Part shown: in pieces, positions 53,290-63,841 of the stretch | How the letters are laid out: every line of letters starts with the position of its first letter | Numbering within the stretch: the stretch's first letter is position 1 | Assembly: GCF_003014715.1 (NCBI RefSeq) | Contig: NZ_PYAV01000001.1 | Coordinates: 225,477 to 289,476, forward strand | Direction of reading: 5' to 3' | Source: Salsuginibacillus halophilus | GTDB lineage: Bacteria > Bacillota > Bacilli > Bacillales > Marinococcaceae | Length of the DNA: 64,000 nucleotides | Made by a program: the position numbers and the translations under genes | Notes under the pieces: model-generated | What the model saw: only the letters and a program-made list of their open reading frames with translations | Told to the model about the DNA's origin: nothing | Databases searched by the model: none

Positions 53290-54852
53290 ATGTCAAAAGT
53301 TATGTCAGCCGAGCAAGCTGTAAAGTTCATTCACGAAGGAGAAACACTCGCTTCTGGTGGCTTTGTTGGTAACGGTCATGCTGAAGCGTTATCAAAAGCG
53401 CTTGAAAAACGCTTCCTTAATGAAGGAGCACCAAAAGATTTAACAATTGTTTACGCAGCCGGGCAGGGTGATGGAAAAACGCGCGGCCTGAATCATCTCG
53501 GTCATGAAGGCCTCGTCACAAAAGTGCTTGGTGGGCATTGGGGGCTTGCGCCTGCGCTCCAAAAACTCGCCATTGATAATAAACTTGCTGCTTACAATCT
53601 TCCGCAAGGGGTTGTAACCCATTTATTCCGCGATATTGCAGCTGGTAAACCAGGGACTTTAACCCACGTAGGGCTGGAGACATTTGTAGACCCTAAAAAT
53701 GATGGTGGAAAGCTGAATGAAAAAGCAGAAGAAGATCATGTAGAACGGATGACCATTGGTGGTGATGATTATTTGTTTTACAAAACATTTCCGATCCACA
53801 ATGCCTTTATCCGCGCGACATATGCCGATGAAGACGGTAATGCTGTTTTCGAAAAAGAAGCGGGAACTCTTGAAAGCCTTTCCATTGCACAAGCAGTAAA
53901 AAATTCAGGCGGTAAAGTCATTCTCCAAGTGGAAGATGTCGTTGAACGCGGCACTTTAGATGCCCGGATGGTGAAGGTGCCAGGAATTTATGTTGATGCT
54001 GTTGTTGTCGCTGAACAAGAAGACCATATGCAGACGTTTGCTGAGCAGCACAACCCTGCTTACTCTGGAGAAATGAAACGCTCAATGGCTTCTTTGAAAA
54101 CGATGCCTTTCAATGAGCGCAAATTAATCGCCCGTCGTTCAGCGATGGAATTAATCCCAAATGCGATTACAAACCTCGGTATCGGTGTTCCGGAAGGCGT
54201 ATCAATGGTTGCTGCTGAAGAGGGTGTTCTTGATGCGATGCGTTTAACTGTTGAGTCTGGTCCAATTGGGGGCGTACCGGCAGGCGGGCTGAGCTTTGGG
54301 GCTTCTACCAATCCAGATGCGATCATAGATCAACCTTACCAATTCGACTTTTATGATGGCGGCGGCCTGGACCTTGCCTTTCTTGGCTTAGCGCAAATGG
54401 ACCAGGAAGGTAACGTCAACGTAAGTAAATTCGGTCCGAAAATTGCTGGTGCAGGCGGTTTCATTAATATTAGTCAAAACGCACAGCAGGTTGTTTTCTG
54501 CGGAACATTTACAGCCGGCGGGTTGGAAGTTGCAATTGAAGATGGAGAGCTTCGCATTGTGAATGAAGGTAAAGTGTGTAAGTTCCTTGAGCACGTCGAA
54601 CATATTACGTTCAGCGGTAACTATGCTGCAGATGTAGGGCAGCGTGTGTTGTACGTTACTGAGCGTGCTGTGTTTGAACTTAACGGTGACGGCATCGTAT
54701 TGACAGAAGTTGCACCAGGAATTGATTTAGAACGTGATATTTTTGCGCAAATGAATTTCCGTCCAAAAACCGCAGAGCAAGTAAAACAAATGGATCCACG
54801 TATTTTCCAAGAGGAGCCGATGGGGCTTAAAACTGACATCATTGATCGTTAA
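53290..54852 (+). CDS. 3-oxoacid/acyl CoA-transferase, fused A and B subunits
   Basis: A 520-residue class I CoA-transferase with both halves in one chain (B. subtilis ScoA and ScoB are separate). N-terminal half: [17 protein letters not shown], then [11 protein letters not shown]-terminal half starts near residue 260 with LGIGVPEG and [14 protein letters not shown], where the glutamate in VESGP is the CoA-linked catalytic residue. It likely activates acetoacetate with CoA from succinyl-CoA or acetyl-CoA. Sigma-54 promoter and two cre boxes lie upstream. Confidence 0.9.
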   Translation: MSKVMSAEQAVKFIHEGETLASGGFVGNGHAEALSKALEKRFLNEGAPKDLTIVYAAGQGDGKTRGLNHLGHEGLVTKVLGGHWGLAPALQKLAIDNKLAAYNLPQGVVTHLFRDIAAGKPGTLTHVGLETFVDPKNDGGKLNEKAEEDHVERMTIGGDDYLFYKTFPIHNAFIRATYADEDGNAVFEKEAGTLESLSIAQAVKNSGGKVILQVEDVVERGTLDARMVKVPGIYVDAVVVAEQEDHMQTFAEQHNPAYSGEMKRSMASLKTMPFNERKLIARRSAMELIPNAITNLGIGVPEGVSMVAAEEGVLDAMRLTVESGPIGGVPAGGLSFGASTNPDAIIDQPYQFDFYDGGGLDLAFLGLAQMDQEGNVNVSKFGPKIAGAGGFINISQNAQQVVFCGTFTAGGLEVAIEDGELRIVNEGKVCKFLEHVEHITFSGNYAADVGQRVLYVTERAVFELNGDGIVLTEVAPGIDLERDIFAQMNFRPKTAEQVKQMDPRIFQEEPMGLKTDIIDR

Positions 54853-54876
54853 TTTGATTCAAAAGGAGGTATTCTC

Positions 54877-56160
54877 ATGTTAGGAATTTTTCTTGGCCTT
54901 GCATTATTAATGTTTTTAGCTTATCGCGGTTGGTCAATTATCTGGGTTGCGCCCATTTGTGCTGGTGTCGTTGCTTTAACCGGCGGCTTGGATCTTCTTC
55001 CTGCTTACACTGAAACTTACATGGAAGGTTTCGTGAACTTCGCCAAAGATTGGTTCCCGATTTTCATGCTTGGTGCGATTTTTGGTAAATTGATGGAAGA
55101 CACAGGTATGGCGAAGTCGGTTGCGCTCTCAATTACAAAGCTGATCGGTACGAAGCGTGCTGTACTTGGTGTACTTGTTTCTGCAGCTGTTCTTACTTAC
55201 GGCGGTGTGAGTTTGTTCGTTGTTGTGTTTGCTGTTTACCCGTTGGCGTTATCGCTCTTCCGTGAAGCAAATATTTCCCGTCGTATTCTGCCGGCAACCA
55301 TTGCACTTGGCGCTTTCACATTTACAATGACTGCCATACCTGGCTCGCCGCAAATCCAAAACTTAATTCCTATGGACTTTTATCAAACGGATGCAATGGC
55401 TGCACCGGTGATGGGGCTTTCTGCGTTTGTCGTTATGGCATTTGGTGGTTACTTTTATCTCCGCTGGCGCGAAAATCAGCTTCGCAATAATGGAGAAGTC
55501 TTTACAGAGCCAAAAGATAAAAAAGAAATTTCTACAGACGGTCCTGCACCAAACTGGATGTTATCACTACTTCCACTAGTCATTGTGATCGTAACGTTGA
55601 ACTTGTTGAATTTAGACATTGTTATTGCATTAGTTGCAGGTATTGTTTCAATTATGTTGCTTAATTTGTCCATGTTTAAATACTTTACAAAAGCAATGAA
55701 CGAAGGTGCAGCCGGCTCGGTTATTGCGATCATTAACACAAGTGCCGCTGTTGGTTTCGGGGCTGTCGTGCAAGCTGTACCAGGTTTTACCCGCCTTTCA
55801 GAAATGCTCTTGAACATGCCGGGCGGCCCCTTGTTTTCACAAGCGATCGCAGTTAACGTTTTAGCTGGTGCGACAGGTTCAGCTTCAGGCGGGATGAGTA
55901 TTGCACTTGATTCCCTTGGTGATGAATACTATCAACTTGCACTGCAGACAGGTATGGATCCTGAAGCGTTCCACCGCGTGGCTTCGATCGCATCTGGCGG
56001 TTTGGATGCATTACCGCATAATGGTGCTGTGCTTACCCTGCTTGCGGTAACAGGATTTACGCATAAAGAAGCATATAAAGATATTTTTGTTGTAGCGCTA
56101 TTGATTCCAACTCTTTCTGTATTTGTTGCTATCCTTGTCAATTTGGTTGGACTTGTATAA
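54877..56160 (+). CDS. GntP-family permease
   Basis: A 427-residue permease with about 12 hydrophobic helices, of the GntP/gluconate-type or related ion-transporter group (GAIFGKLMEDTGMAKSVA; ATGSASGGMSIALDSLG; GGLDALPHNGAVLTLL). B. subtilis has a similar permease (YxjC) beside scoAB and a 3-hydroxybutyrate dehydrogenase gene, so the substrate is probably 3-hydroxybutyrate or acetoacetate. AAAGGAGG precedes the ATG; same operon as the CoA-transferase. Confidence 0.85.
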   Translation: MLGIFLGLALLMFLAYRGWSIIWVAPICAGVVALTGGLDLLPAYTETYMEGFVNFAKDWFPIFMLGAIFGKLMEDTGMAKSVALSITKLIGTKRAVLGVLVSAAVLTYGGVSLFVVVFAVYPLALSLFREANISRRILPATIALGAFTFTMTAIPGSPQIQNLIPMDFYQTDAMAAPVMGLSAFVVMAFGGYFYLRWRENQLRNNGEVFTEPKDKKEISTDGPAPNWMLSLLPLVIVIVTLNLLNLDIVIALVAGIVSIMLLNLSMFKYFTKAMNEGAAGSVIAIINTSAAVGFGAVVQAVPGFTRLSEMLLNMPGGPLFSQAIAVNVLAGATGSASGGMSIALDSLGDEYYQLALQTGMDPEAFHRVASIASGGLDALPHNGAVLTLLAVTGFTHKEAYKDIFVVALLIPTLSVFVAILVNLVGLV

Positions 56161-56207
56161 GCTATATCTAGGAAAATATGAATGAAACAAAAAGGAGACT
56201 TTTTACG

Positions 56208-56948
56208 ATGAAATTACAAAACAAGATTGCACTGATTACCGGCGGTGCCCGCGGGATCGGTGCAGCTACCGCAGAGAAATTCGCAAGTGAAGGTGCCTCA
56301 ATTATCCTTGCCGATTTAAATGAAGAAGATGTTCAAAAAACGGCTGAAGAATTGAAAGCAAAAGGCTACCAAGCAGAAGGCCGGGCGGTGAACGTAACGA
56401 ATAAAGATGATGTCGAAGCTCTTGTTCAAGGGGTGCAGTCTGATTACGGACAGATTGATGCGCTCGTTAACAATGCAGGCATAACTTCAGATGCCCAACT
56501 CCTCAAAATGACTGAAGAGCAGTGGGATCAAGTCATTGATGTGAACTTAAAAGGTGTGTTTCTCGTATCTCAAGCAGCAGCTCAAGCGATGAAAGCGCAG
56601 GAGCACGGGGTGATTTTAAACGCTTCTTCTGTTGTCGGAGAATATGGGAACTTTGGTCAAACGAACTACGCCGCGACGAAATTCGGTGTAAACGGCATGA
56701 CCAAAACATGGGCAAAAGAACTTGGCCGTTACAACATTCGTGTAAACTCTGTTGCACCTGGATTTATTTTAACGCCGATGACTGAAGAGATGCCTGAAAA
56801 GGTACTAAATATGATGAAAGAAAAATCAGTATTGAATGACCTTGGTCGCCCGGAAGATATCGCAAATGCGTATTGCTTCCTTGCTTCTGATGAAGCTCGC
56901 TTTATCACTGGTACAGTGTTGAACGTAGACGGCGGCGTTGTTATGTAA
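56208..56948 (+). CDS. Short-chain dehydrogenase (3-hydroxybutyrate/acetoacetyl type)
   Basis: A 246-residue classical SDR. TGGARGIG is the dinucleotide-binding motif (near residue 11), NNAG follows, and the catalytic set is Ser in NASSVVG, YAATK (Tyr/Lys). Sequence is FabG/PhaB-like, but the operon with CoA-transferase, GntP permease and thiolase argues for 3-hydroxybutyrate to acetoacetate oxidation. The residue after the Rossmann strand (ADLNEED) favours NAD. ATG at 56208 after AAAAGGAG. Confidence 0.85.
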   Translation: MKLQNKIALITGGARGIGAATAEKFASEGASIILADLNEEDVQKTAEELKAKGYQAEGRAVNVTNKDDVEALVQGVQSDYGQIDALVNNAGITSDAQLLKMTEEQWDQVIDVNLKGVFLVSQAAAQAMKAQEHGVILNASSVVGEYGNFGQTNYAATKFGVNGMTKTWAKELGRYNIRVNSVAPGFILTPMTEEMPEKVLNMMKEKSVLNDLGRPEDIANAYCFLASDEARFITGTVLNVDGGVVM

Positions 56949-56954
56949 ATGAAA

Positions 56955-56990
56955 AAATCCCGCACTCACTTTGATGAGTGCGGGATTAAT
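56955..56990. terminator. Bidirectional terminator
   Basis: AATCCCGCACTC / GAGTGCGGGATT with a seven-base loop between the convergent SDR and iadA genes. Confidence 0.88.
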
Positions 56991-58165
56991 TATTCGAAAG
57001 TCCCTGTTCTTAACAATGTTTGTTCTTCCATCAACACATCACCTTTTGCAATTACCGTTTGAATCGTTAAATCTTGATCAAGAAGCACAAGGTCGCCATC
57101 AAACCCTTTCGCAATTCTGCCTTTTTCACGCAGCTGTTGTGCTTTTGCAGGGGTAGTTGTGATCGTTTGAATGGCCGTTTCTAGCGGAATGCCTTTTTCT
57201 TGTACACATTGACGTACGGCATCAAACAAAGAAGTCACTCGGCCGACATCTAAGCCGGTAAAATTCCCTTGCTCGTCAAAAGCAGGCAGACTTCCTTGCG
57301 CATCCGATGTAAAAGAAATTTGGGTAATGCTGATATTTTGATTCAATAAGCTCTCCAGTGCTTTAGGGCAGGTAAGTTCATCTTCATCTGCGGCATTAGG
57401 GACTGTACTTGTTGTAAAATCAACATAACCACCATTTTTAGCATACGTGACTGCTCGTTCAAATAGATCGTGTGACCGATTTAAATGCGTAGGAACAAAC
57501 TGAGTGATCGGCAAGTTTGTTGTTGAGACAGTTTCTTCAAGTACATCAAGCTGATCTTTGCCATCACCTACGTGTACGGTGACACTTCCGCCTTTGCCGC
57601 TTAACATGCCACCGATCCTTGAAGCTGAGGCAACTTTTGCAAGTTCATTTACTGTCGGCTGGCTTGAGCGGTGATCGGCAATCGCAATTTCGCCGGCACC
57701 GATAATTGGGTCAATATGCAATATATCATCTTCCACAGCGCCTGTGAGCGTCTTAACCGGTACGTGATAATTGCCGGTTAAACAGTAGCAAGTGATGCCT
57801 TCTTCTGTGAGCGAGCGGGCTTTAGCGACTAAATTATCCATCGTCCGAGTCGTGCCATCGGTACCGATCACACCGACGACCGTTGTGACACCACCTTGTA
57901 CTGCATCAGACAATGTAAGTTCAGGTGTACGGGTACGAAAACCGCCCTCTCCGCCGCCGCCGGTAATGTGAACATGCGCATCAATCAAGCCGGGTACAGC
58001 AGGACGTCCAGCGGCGTTTACAGTACGCACCTCACCCCAGGAAGCAGGAACTTCAATTTCATCTTCAATGGCTGCGATTTTTCCGCCGGCCATTAAAATA
58101 TCTTTAATACCGATGTTTTCCGGGGTATAAACATCAGCTTGCTTAATCAATGTAAACAACGTCAT
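56990..58165 (-). CDS. iadA: Isoaspartyl dipeptidase (beta-aspartyl peptidase)
   Basis: A 391-residue amidohydrolase cleaving beta-aspartyl dipeptides. GLIDAHVHITGGGGEGG (metal His pair and Gly-rich loop), then GVTTVVGVIGTDG and HVGDGKDQLD (His), PTHLNRS and FTSDAQGSLP (Asp) match IadA of E. coli. The start is close to a ribosome site within AAGGTGATG; 58168 GTG, 58165 ATG and 58159 TTG are all possible. It follows the YfcC transporter, which probably supplies peptides or amino acids. Confidence 0.9.
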   Translation of the reverse strand: MTLFTLIKQADVYTPENIGIKDILMAGGKIAAIEDEIEVPASWGEVRTVNAAGRPAVPGLIDAHVHITGGGGEGGFRTRTPELTLSDAVQGGVTTVVGVIGTDGTTRTMDNLVAKARSLTEEGITCYCLTGNYHVPVKTLTGAVEDDILHIDPIIGAGEIAIADHRSSQPTVNELAKVASASRIGGMLSGKGGSVTVHVGDGKDQLDVLEETVSTTNLPITQFVPTHLNRSHDLFERAVTYAKNGGYVDFTTSTVPNAADEDELTCPKALESLLNQNISITQISFTSDAQGSLPAFDEQGNFTGLDVGRVTSLFDAVRQCVQEKGIPLETAIQTITTTPAKAQQLREKGRIAKGFDGDLVLLDQDLTIQTVIAKGDVLMEEQTLLRTGTFE

Positions 58166-58171
58166 CACCTT

Positions 58172-59674
58172 CTACGAAAAGTTTAGCAATACTGCAGCAA
58201 TGATAAATAAAGAAGCTAAAGTAAACAAAAGCAACTGGAATTTAAATTGAAATTTCAACCAAGTAATCCAATCGATGCGCGCAACGCCTAATACACCCAT
58301 TAAAGCTGCAGAAGTCGGCACAATTAAGTTTGTAAACCCATCACCTAATTGATACCCTAAAACTGCAATCTGCCGCGGGATTTCAGCAAGATCTGCAAGT
58401 GGTGCCAAAAGCGGCATTGTTAAAGCAGCCTGACCGGAGCCTGAAACGACAAAAAAGTTAAAGACAGACTGAAAGAAAAACATGGACCATGCAGCTACGA
58501 CAGAGGGGACACCATCTAATAACTGCCCGCCGTGGTATAAAATTGTGTTTAACACAGAAGGTGAACCTGGATCATCACCACCGAGAACGATAACGATACC
58601 TTTTGCCATACCAACAATTAAAGCAGCAGGCAGCAAGTTTTGTGCACCCTCTTTAAAACTGGAGGCAACATCATTAATTCGCATATCGCGGAGTTTAAAG
58701 ACCACACCAATTACACCTGCAGTTAAACCGATGGTAAAAAACTGCGTTGCGATTTCAGGAATGTAATAGGCGTGTGCAACAACACCCCAAACAATCCAAA
58801 CAATACCAAGGGCAAGAGATGCAACAACAAGCCCATGACCTAAAGTGAATCTCGATGAAATATTTTCTTTTGTATAATTTTCGCGAAAATAACCATCTGT
58901 TTCATAAGATAAAGAGCGTGTTGGATCTTTTTTAATCCGCCGCGCATAAATTACAGTATAAATTATACCAACAAGTGTGAAAAAGGCCCACATAAATATA
59001 CGAAACGGGGCGCCACTTAAGACAGGTACATCTGCAACACCTTGAGCGATAGCAACACCAAACGGGTTCATCCAAGAGGTAGCAAAACCGATTTGTGTTG
59101 CAACATAAGTAATCATGACACCGGTAATAGCATCATAACCAAGCGCTACAACAAGCGGTATAATAATCATTGCAAACGCTATAGCTTCTTCGCCCATGCC
59201 AAAGACCGCACCGCCTAAAGAGAACATGAAAAAGATGACTGGAAGCAAAAACAAATCACGTCCCTGCGTACGTTGAATGACTTTCATGATTCCCTCTTCA
59301 ACAGCACCTGTGCGCATAATAATACCGAAAGCCCCACCGATAATCAATATGAAGGCAACCACACCAACAGCAGACCCCCATTTATCACCGGAAACAAGAC
59401 CTTCAAACATGTAATTTAAAAAGCCGGTACCGCCTCCGCCTTCAAATAAAGAAATGCCATCACGTACCGGCTCACCATTGTCATCGGTCACCTGACTGTA
59501 TCCTTCAGCATCGAGTACTTCTTCACTTGCCTCTTCATCACCGTGTTCATAAGTGACTTCTTCCATCTCAAACTGTCCTTGCGGGATCATGTACGTCATG
59601 ATCGCTGCAGCTAGCACAACAAAAAAGATAATAACGAACGTATCCGGGGTTTGAAATCTTCGGTTTTGACCCAT
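58172..59674 (-). CDS. YfcC-family membrane transporter
   Basis: A 500-residue carrier with about 12 helices of the C4-dicarboxylate/basic amino acid (YfcC/DcuC/ArsB-like) superfamily. TPDTFVIIFFVVLAAAIMTY followed by IPQGQFE starts the family, with GMGEEAIAFAMIIIPL and SGSGQAALTMPLLAPLADL further on. A 40-residue acidic external loop follows helix 1. The ATG at 59674 has AGGAGG upstream; 130 bases upstream is the transposon end. Operon with iadA; substrate unknown, perhaps Asp-containing peptides. Confidence 0.85.
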   Translation of the reverse strand: MGQNRRFQTPDTFVIIFFVVLAAAIMTYMIPQGQFEMEEVTYEHGDEEASEEVLDAEGYSQVTDDNGEPVRDGISLFEGGGGTGFLNYMFEGLVSGDKWGSAVGVVAFILIIGGAFGIIMRTGAVEEGIMKVIQRTQGRDLFLLPVIFFMFSLGGAVFGMGEEAIAFAMIIIPLVVALGYDAITGVMITYVATQIGFATSWMNPFGVAIAQGVADVPVLSGAPFRIFMWAFFTLVGIIYTVIYARRIKKDPTRSLSYETDGYFRENYTKENISSRFTLGHGLVVASLALGIVWIVWGVVAHAYYIPEIATQFFTIGLTAGVIGVVFKLRDMRINDVASSFKEGAQNLLPAALIVGMAKGIVIVLGGDDPGSPSVLNTILYHGGQLLDGVPSVVAAWSMFFFQSVFNFFVVSGSGQAALTMPLLAPLADLAEIPRQIAVLGYQLGDGFTNLIVPTSAALMGVLGVARIDWITWLKFQFKFQLLLFTLASLFIIAAVLLNFS

Positions 59675-59803
59675 GAGACCGTCCTCCTTTTTCAGATTTG
59701 TGCAAATACAATGCAAAAGATGTGCCAAAGGAAAATTCCTAGATTGAAAACTTTGAAATAGGGAGGGAGAAGGGGGACATTGAAAAACATGACGAAGTTT
59801 TAA

Positions 59804-59841
59804 GGGGGTACTCCGAGATACGTGTAAAATTAGGACATAGG
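59804..59841. repeat. Candidate Tn3-family terminal inverted repeat
   Basis: GGGGGTACTCCGAGATACGT and the next 18 bases begin with the GGGG(GT)AC seen in Tn3-family ends (compare Tn4430 GGGGTACC) and lie 21 bases from the tnpA stop. The partner repeat is not in the window. Confidence 0.6.
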
Positions 59842-59861
59842 ATGGGAAATAATCCCATCCA

Positions 59862-62800
59862 TTAATCTAATACCAATCGCCCATCCACTGGTTGAGGTGT
59901 TGATTCCAAGTTAATGATATATTCCCCGAACCTTTTAATGTGACTCATTAAGTAAGGGCTTAGATGGCTGATGTCATCATCGTGTACCTCATAACCCTCC
60001 TTCGACAAGGAACGTAGCACATTCGTAAGATCTACAACATTGTGAAAGATCAAGGCATTAGATACCAATTCATTGTACTTTATGATCTTTTCTTGTTGTT
60101 CCGGATCGTTTGTAGCGATGATTCCTTTACCACCGAATGAAAGCCACTCCGAAAAGCCATGAAAAGCTTCGACTTTGTTGGTCTCAGCTGTAATTTGTTT
60201 TCTTACATCCATATCGGAGATATAGAATAATAAGAAAACGGTACGAACGACACGCCCGAGTTCACGGAAGGCTTGGTACAGTCGATTTTTTCGACTATAA
60301 TTGCTAAGCTTCCGGAGAAGAAGAGGTGACGACATTTTACCGGCTTTGATGGAAAGCACGACCCGCATAAAATCTTGCCAATGCGTTTCGATTAATGGCC
60401 AATCAATGGCATCGCTAAATAATGCATCGATATGTTGATATGTTGTATCCTTTGTGGGACGGTAAAATTTTAAGGCTTTGATATTCCTAATGCGGGGCAT
60501 AAGTTTGATGCCTAATAAATAGCTGAGCGCAAAGACCGGTGTGGATTGCCCCTGCGTGTCGGCAAACAGCGTATCCGGTTGAACATCGGACTCGTTCTGT
60601 AAAAGACCTTCAATAATATAGACAGCTTCCCATACCCCACAAGGAATGAAATGGCTAAATAAGGCGATATAATTGTCCGAAATATGATGATAAGCAATGC
60701 CTCCGTATCCACCATAACGAATATGATTTTCGGCAAGCAAATTGTTCTCATACGTATCACGCTGGGTGCCATCTGCGGCAGCTGTCTGCCCGGTTCCCCA
60801 TCGCTTTGGGAGATCCAAGGTTGCATAAGCATTGATAATATCTTGATTAGCTTTAGCCAAATTCTGTGTTGTAACATGGCGTTGATGAACAAAGGAAAGG
60901 GTTTTGGGCGTGATATTTTCTCGCATATGCCGTGCAGCTTGGTTGGGTCCTAAATTACACCCGTGTGTAAATGTATTCAAAATATATCGTTCTTGTGGAC
61001 GGTCCAACTTTGGATCTGAACCCGAAAGAGTCCCAAAGTGACGGCTCCAGTTCACCCAATGATCCACATTGCCAAGCATATCGATGACATGATGCTCAGG
61101 CATATGTTCTTCGATGGAAGTTTCCAGACGTTTGAATGTCGCACCGGGTTTGTTCTTTGGCGGTTTTTTCAAAATGGGCTGACCGTCGTCATTGATGGTT
61201 ACAACGTTCTCTTTTTGAGGGTACGTATGGTCGACCTCTATTGATTGTTGGGTCATCCACGCTTTTAACTGTTTTACAAATCCCTCACCATCCCGGGGGA
61301 AGTCCATTTCTTGGCAATATCCTTCTAGCATAGGCAGGCATTCGTCCCAACTTAACAATTGATCTCGATAATCCGCATAGGCTTCTGAACCTTGCACACA
61401 AATGTCTCCGGTTTTCAAATCCTGAGCGATGTATGAAAAGACACAAATCTCCAAATGCCTGCGGTGAAGCTTCCATTCACCGCTTTGTTTCACCCTCACT
61501 GTTCGTTTCCATTGCTCCGTCGCAAAAGTTAAGTCAACATCATCCGGCAACCAATTGGTTTTTCGATGACGGTGCTTCATGATAAAACCAAGAGCTTTTA
61601 GGACGGAGGTATCCTGACTCGTCGATGTCAGGGTCAGGGTTTCCGCCAAACGGAACAAAGTGGAGCGATAAGATCGAAAAAATTTGAGAATCAGAGGCAA
61701 ATAGTTATTGCCATGATACGAAGCTACGGCTTCACAGTCATCCAGTAGGGTCCGTACATCCCCTCGAGATTCCAAGATATCTTTGATTTTTTGTCCGGCA
61801 TCTTCAACATGGGGATCCTCCTCCAAGGCATAGAGGACTTCCGTGAATGTTGAAACGAGGTGCTCGGTCTTTTCCCGTTGCTGGTTACGGATCTTTTCTA
61901 ATTCGTCTTTGCCCGCATTATGGAGGTTTCCCATGCGTTTCATCAGCATCGTGGCGAGATTATCCCGGGTTTTCATCTGAACATCGTTAATCAATGACAA
62001 CACAAGCGTATAACGTTTGGCATCGCCAAAGTCTTTGATTTCTTGGACATCCAAGACTTTCGCTTGTCCGGCAAAATGTTTGAGTTTCACGGGAGGGATC
62101 CCTTTCAAGTATCTGTTCCCATCTCCAAACGATAACAACCAATGGTAGAGGTCAATTTGTTCTTTGATTTGGGACAGATTGGGCTTCTTGGGTAACTGCT
62201 TCAAACGATTATACGGACTATAAAAATGGCCTTCTTTTTTATATAACAACTGTTCGATGTGTTGACGTTCTTCTTGAGGTAACTGCTCAAACACGTTTTG
62301 AAAATATTGTTCATTGATGAGCCGACGAATACGCCGAGCTAACCGGTCCAACGTGTTAAATGCCGGTAGCTCGTACGAATGATTCACAAGTTCAGCAACT
62401 GCCACGCTTACCAAATCAGCCGGATGATCCATGGTTTCGGCTGATTGTTGAATTGCATGAATTACCACGCTCTGTGCTTGCTTTCCATAAGGGCGAACGT
62501 TGATGTATTCACGGATAAATTGGTAATGGCGATAGAGGGTTCGATTGTTTTTATAACCAATCTTTACTTGATCATCGAAATGAAGGCAGTTTCGAATATG
62601 TGTAATAATCGTGGTAGGGATATCATTCCATTTAGGAAAGTATCCGAGATTTTGAAAGCATTTCAGCAAAACTGTAAGGTTAAGGGTTGAAGAGGGGCCT
62701 CGAGCGATGCTTCGAATCCATTTTAATTCTTCTGACTTGGGCGTATAAACATTATCTAATTCGTTTTTATTGAAGTTTCTTTTGAACTGTGGATATGCCG

Positions 62801-62876
62801 TTCGTTCTATGGAGGCCAATAGGAATGACTCCTTTCTTGGACAAGATATAGATGAATATACCAATTCCGATTTCAT
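59862..62876 (-). CDS. tnpA: Tn3-family transposase TnpA
   Basis: A 1004-residue transposase, normal length for Tn3. The C-terminal catalytic domain holds Asp in AAADGTQRDTY (near 702), Asp in LFADTQGQSTPVF (near 774) and Glu in ETNKVEAFHGFSEW (near 903), spaced as a DDE triad. It catalyses replicative transposition; co-integrates would be resolved by the adjacent TnpI. Its ATG follows the tnpI stop directly (TGA-ATG). No frameshift or stop seen, so it is probably active. Confidence 0.95.
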   Translation of the reverse strand: MKSELVYSSISCPRKESFLLASIERTAYPQFKRNFNKNELDNVYTPKSEELKWIRSIARGPSSTLNLTVLLKCFQNLGYFPKWNDIPTTIITHIRNCLHFDDQVKIGYKNNRTLYRHYQFIREYINVRPYGKQAQSVVIHAIQQSAETMDHPADLVSVAVAELVNHSYELPAFNTLDRLARRIRRLINEQYFQNVFEQLPQEERQHIEQLLYKKEGHFYSPYNRLKQLPKKPNLSQIKEQIDLYHWLLSFGDGNRYLKGIPPVKLKHFAGQAKVLDVQEIKDFGDAKRYTLVLSLINDVQMKTRDNLATMLMKRMGNLHNAGKDELEKIRNQQREKTEHLVSTFTEVLYALEEDPHVEDAGQKIKDILESRGDVRTLLDDCEAVASYHGNNYLPLILKFFRSYRSTLFRLAETLTLTSTSQDTSVLKALGFIMKHRHRKTNWLPDDVDLTFATEQWKRTVRVKQSGEWKLHRRHLEICVFSYIAQDLKTGDICVQGSEAYADYRDQLLSWDECLPMLEGYCQEMDFPRDGEGFVKQLKAWMTQQSIEVDHTYPQKENVVTINDDGQPILKKPPKNKPGATFKRLETSIEEHMPEHHVIDMLGNVDHWVNWSRHFGTLSGSDPKLDRPQERYILNTFTHGCNLGPNQAARHMRENITPKTLSFVHQRHVTTQNLAKANQDIINAYATLDLPKRWGTGQTAAADGTQRDTYENNLLAENHIRYGGYGGIAYHHISDNYIALFSHFIPCGVWEAVYIIEGLLQNESDVQPDTLFADTQGQSTPVFALSYLLGIKLMPRIRNIKALKFYRPTKDTTYQHIDALFSDAIDWPLIETHWQDFMRVVLSIKAGKMSSPLLLRKLSNYSRKNRLYQAFRELGRVVRTVFLLFYISDMDVRKQITAETNKVEAFHGFSEWLSFGGKGIIATNDPEQQEKIIKYNELVSNALIFHNVVDLTNVLRSLSKEGYEVHDDDISHLSPYLMSHIKRFGEYIINLESTPQPVDGRLVLD

Positions 62877-63725
62877 TCATGCATCAAGATAGATGTTTTG
62901 AACCGCCTGTGCTTTATCTTCTTCCGTAGGTTGACTGTAGCGAAAGATCATATCTGCAGATTGATGACCAGACAATGATTGAATCACCGAAAGATCTTCC
63001 CCTGAACGAACAAGGCTGGTGATAAACGTATGGCGTAATTGGTGAGGATGAACACCATATTTTTCAAGAATGGTCTGAACACTACGGACACTAATACGTC
63101 TCTTACGATTGGACAAGAATAAAGCTGCATGATCATCCTTTCGTTTTTCAAGATAAATTGTTAGGGCACGTCGGACTTCAGCGTTTAAAGGGATATGTCT
63201 TTCTTGATTCCCCTTACCGATAACCCGAACATTTCCTTTCCGTTCACTTTTTTGAATATCATTTCGATTAAGCGAAACAAGTTCATGGACGCGAAGGCCT
63301 GTATAGAGCAGCATGATGACGATCGTATAATCTCTTTGGTTACCTGAGCGATCCACTTCACGAACCACTCGATTCCGTTCAATGCGACTCAGCCCTTTAG
63401 GGGCTTGTTTTTTGATGTCAGCCATTTTCATTACTCGAATATCTTTAATGGCCTGTGTATTGCCTGACCATCTTGAAAATGCTTTGATAGCGTTCCAAAT
63501 CTTATGAATCGTTGCAGCACTTTTTCGCTGCGCCGCTAAGTAGTCAATATACTGCTGCACATCGGAGCGAGCGTACGCTTCTAAATTTGTTCCCACACTT
63601 TCTAACCAATGTTGGAAATGTTTGAGCGCATGAACGTAGGTTTTTTGTGTCGATACAGATTTTCCGGAACATTCTTCTTGGAATGCTTCTAATAATGTTT
63701 TCGCCAATGTTCTCCCCTCTTTCAT
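62877..63725 (-). CDS. tnpI: TnpI-type tyrosine recombinase
   Basis: A 282-residue phage-integrase-fold recombinase. N-terminal SAM-like domain, then catalytic LLYTGLRVHELVSL (Arg), GKGNQERHIPL (Lys), HPHQLRHTF (His-Arg-His region) and FRYSQP (Tyr nucleophile). Size equals TnpI of Tn4430, which resolves co-integrates. The ATG at 63725 or TTG at 63707 (behind GAGGGGAG) may be the start. The recombination site lies just upstream. Confidence 0.9.
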   Translation of the reverse strand: MKEGRTLAKTLLEAFQEECSGKSVSTQKTYVHALKHFQHWLESVGTNLEAYARSDVQQYIDYLAAQRKSAATIHKIWNAIKAFSRWSGNTQAIKDIRVMKMADIKKQAPKGLSRIERNRVVREVDRSGNQRDYTIVIMLLYTGLRVHELVSLNRNDIQKSERKGNVRVIGKGNQERHIPLNAEVRRALTIYLEKRKDDHAALFLSNRKRRISVRSVQTILEKYGVHPHQLRHTFITSLVRSGEDLSVIQSLSGHQSADMIFRYSQPTEEDKAQAVQNIYLDA

Positions 63726-63734
63726 CCTTTAAAT

Positions 63735-63841
63735 AATTCTACGCTAAAATTTTTGCTTGTTAATCGATGATATATCCAAGCCAATCCCTAATTACTCCGT
63801 TTACGATTGAATTCATTTTAGCATAGAATTACAATTCTATG
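63735..63841. repeat. Probable TnpI internal recombination site
   Basis: CATAGAATT-AC-AATTCTATG (63822-63841) is an inverted repeat of TnpI-core type. TTTTAGCATAGAATT (63816-63830) recurs inverted at 63735-63749 as AATTCTACGCTAAAA with one mismatch. Clustered sites like this precede tnpI in Tn4430. Confidence 0.7.
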
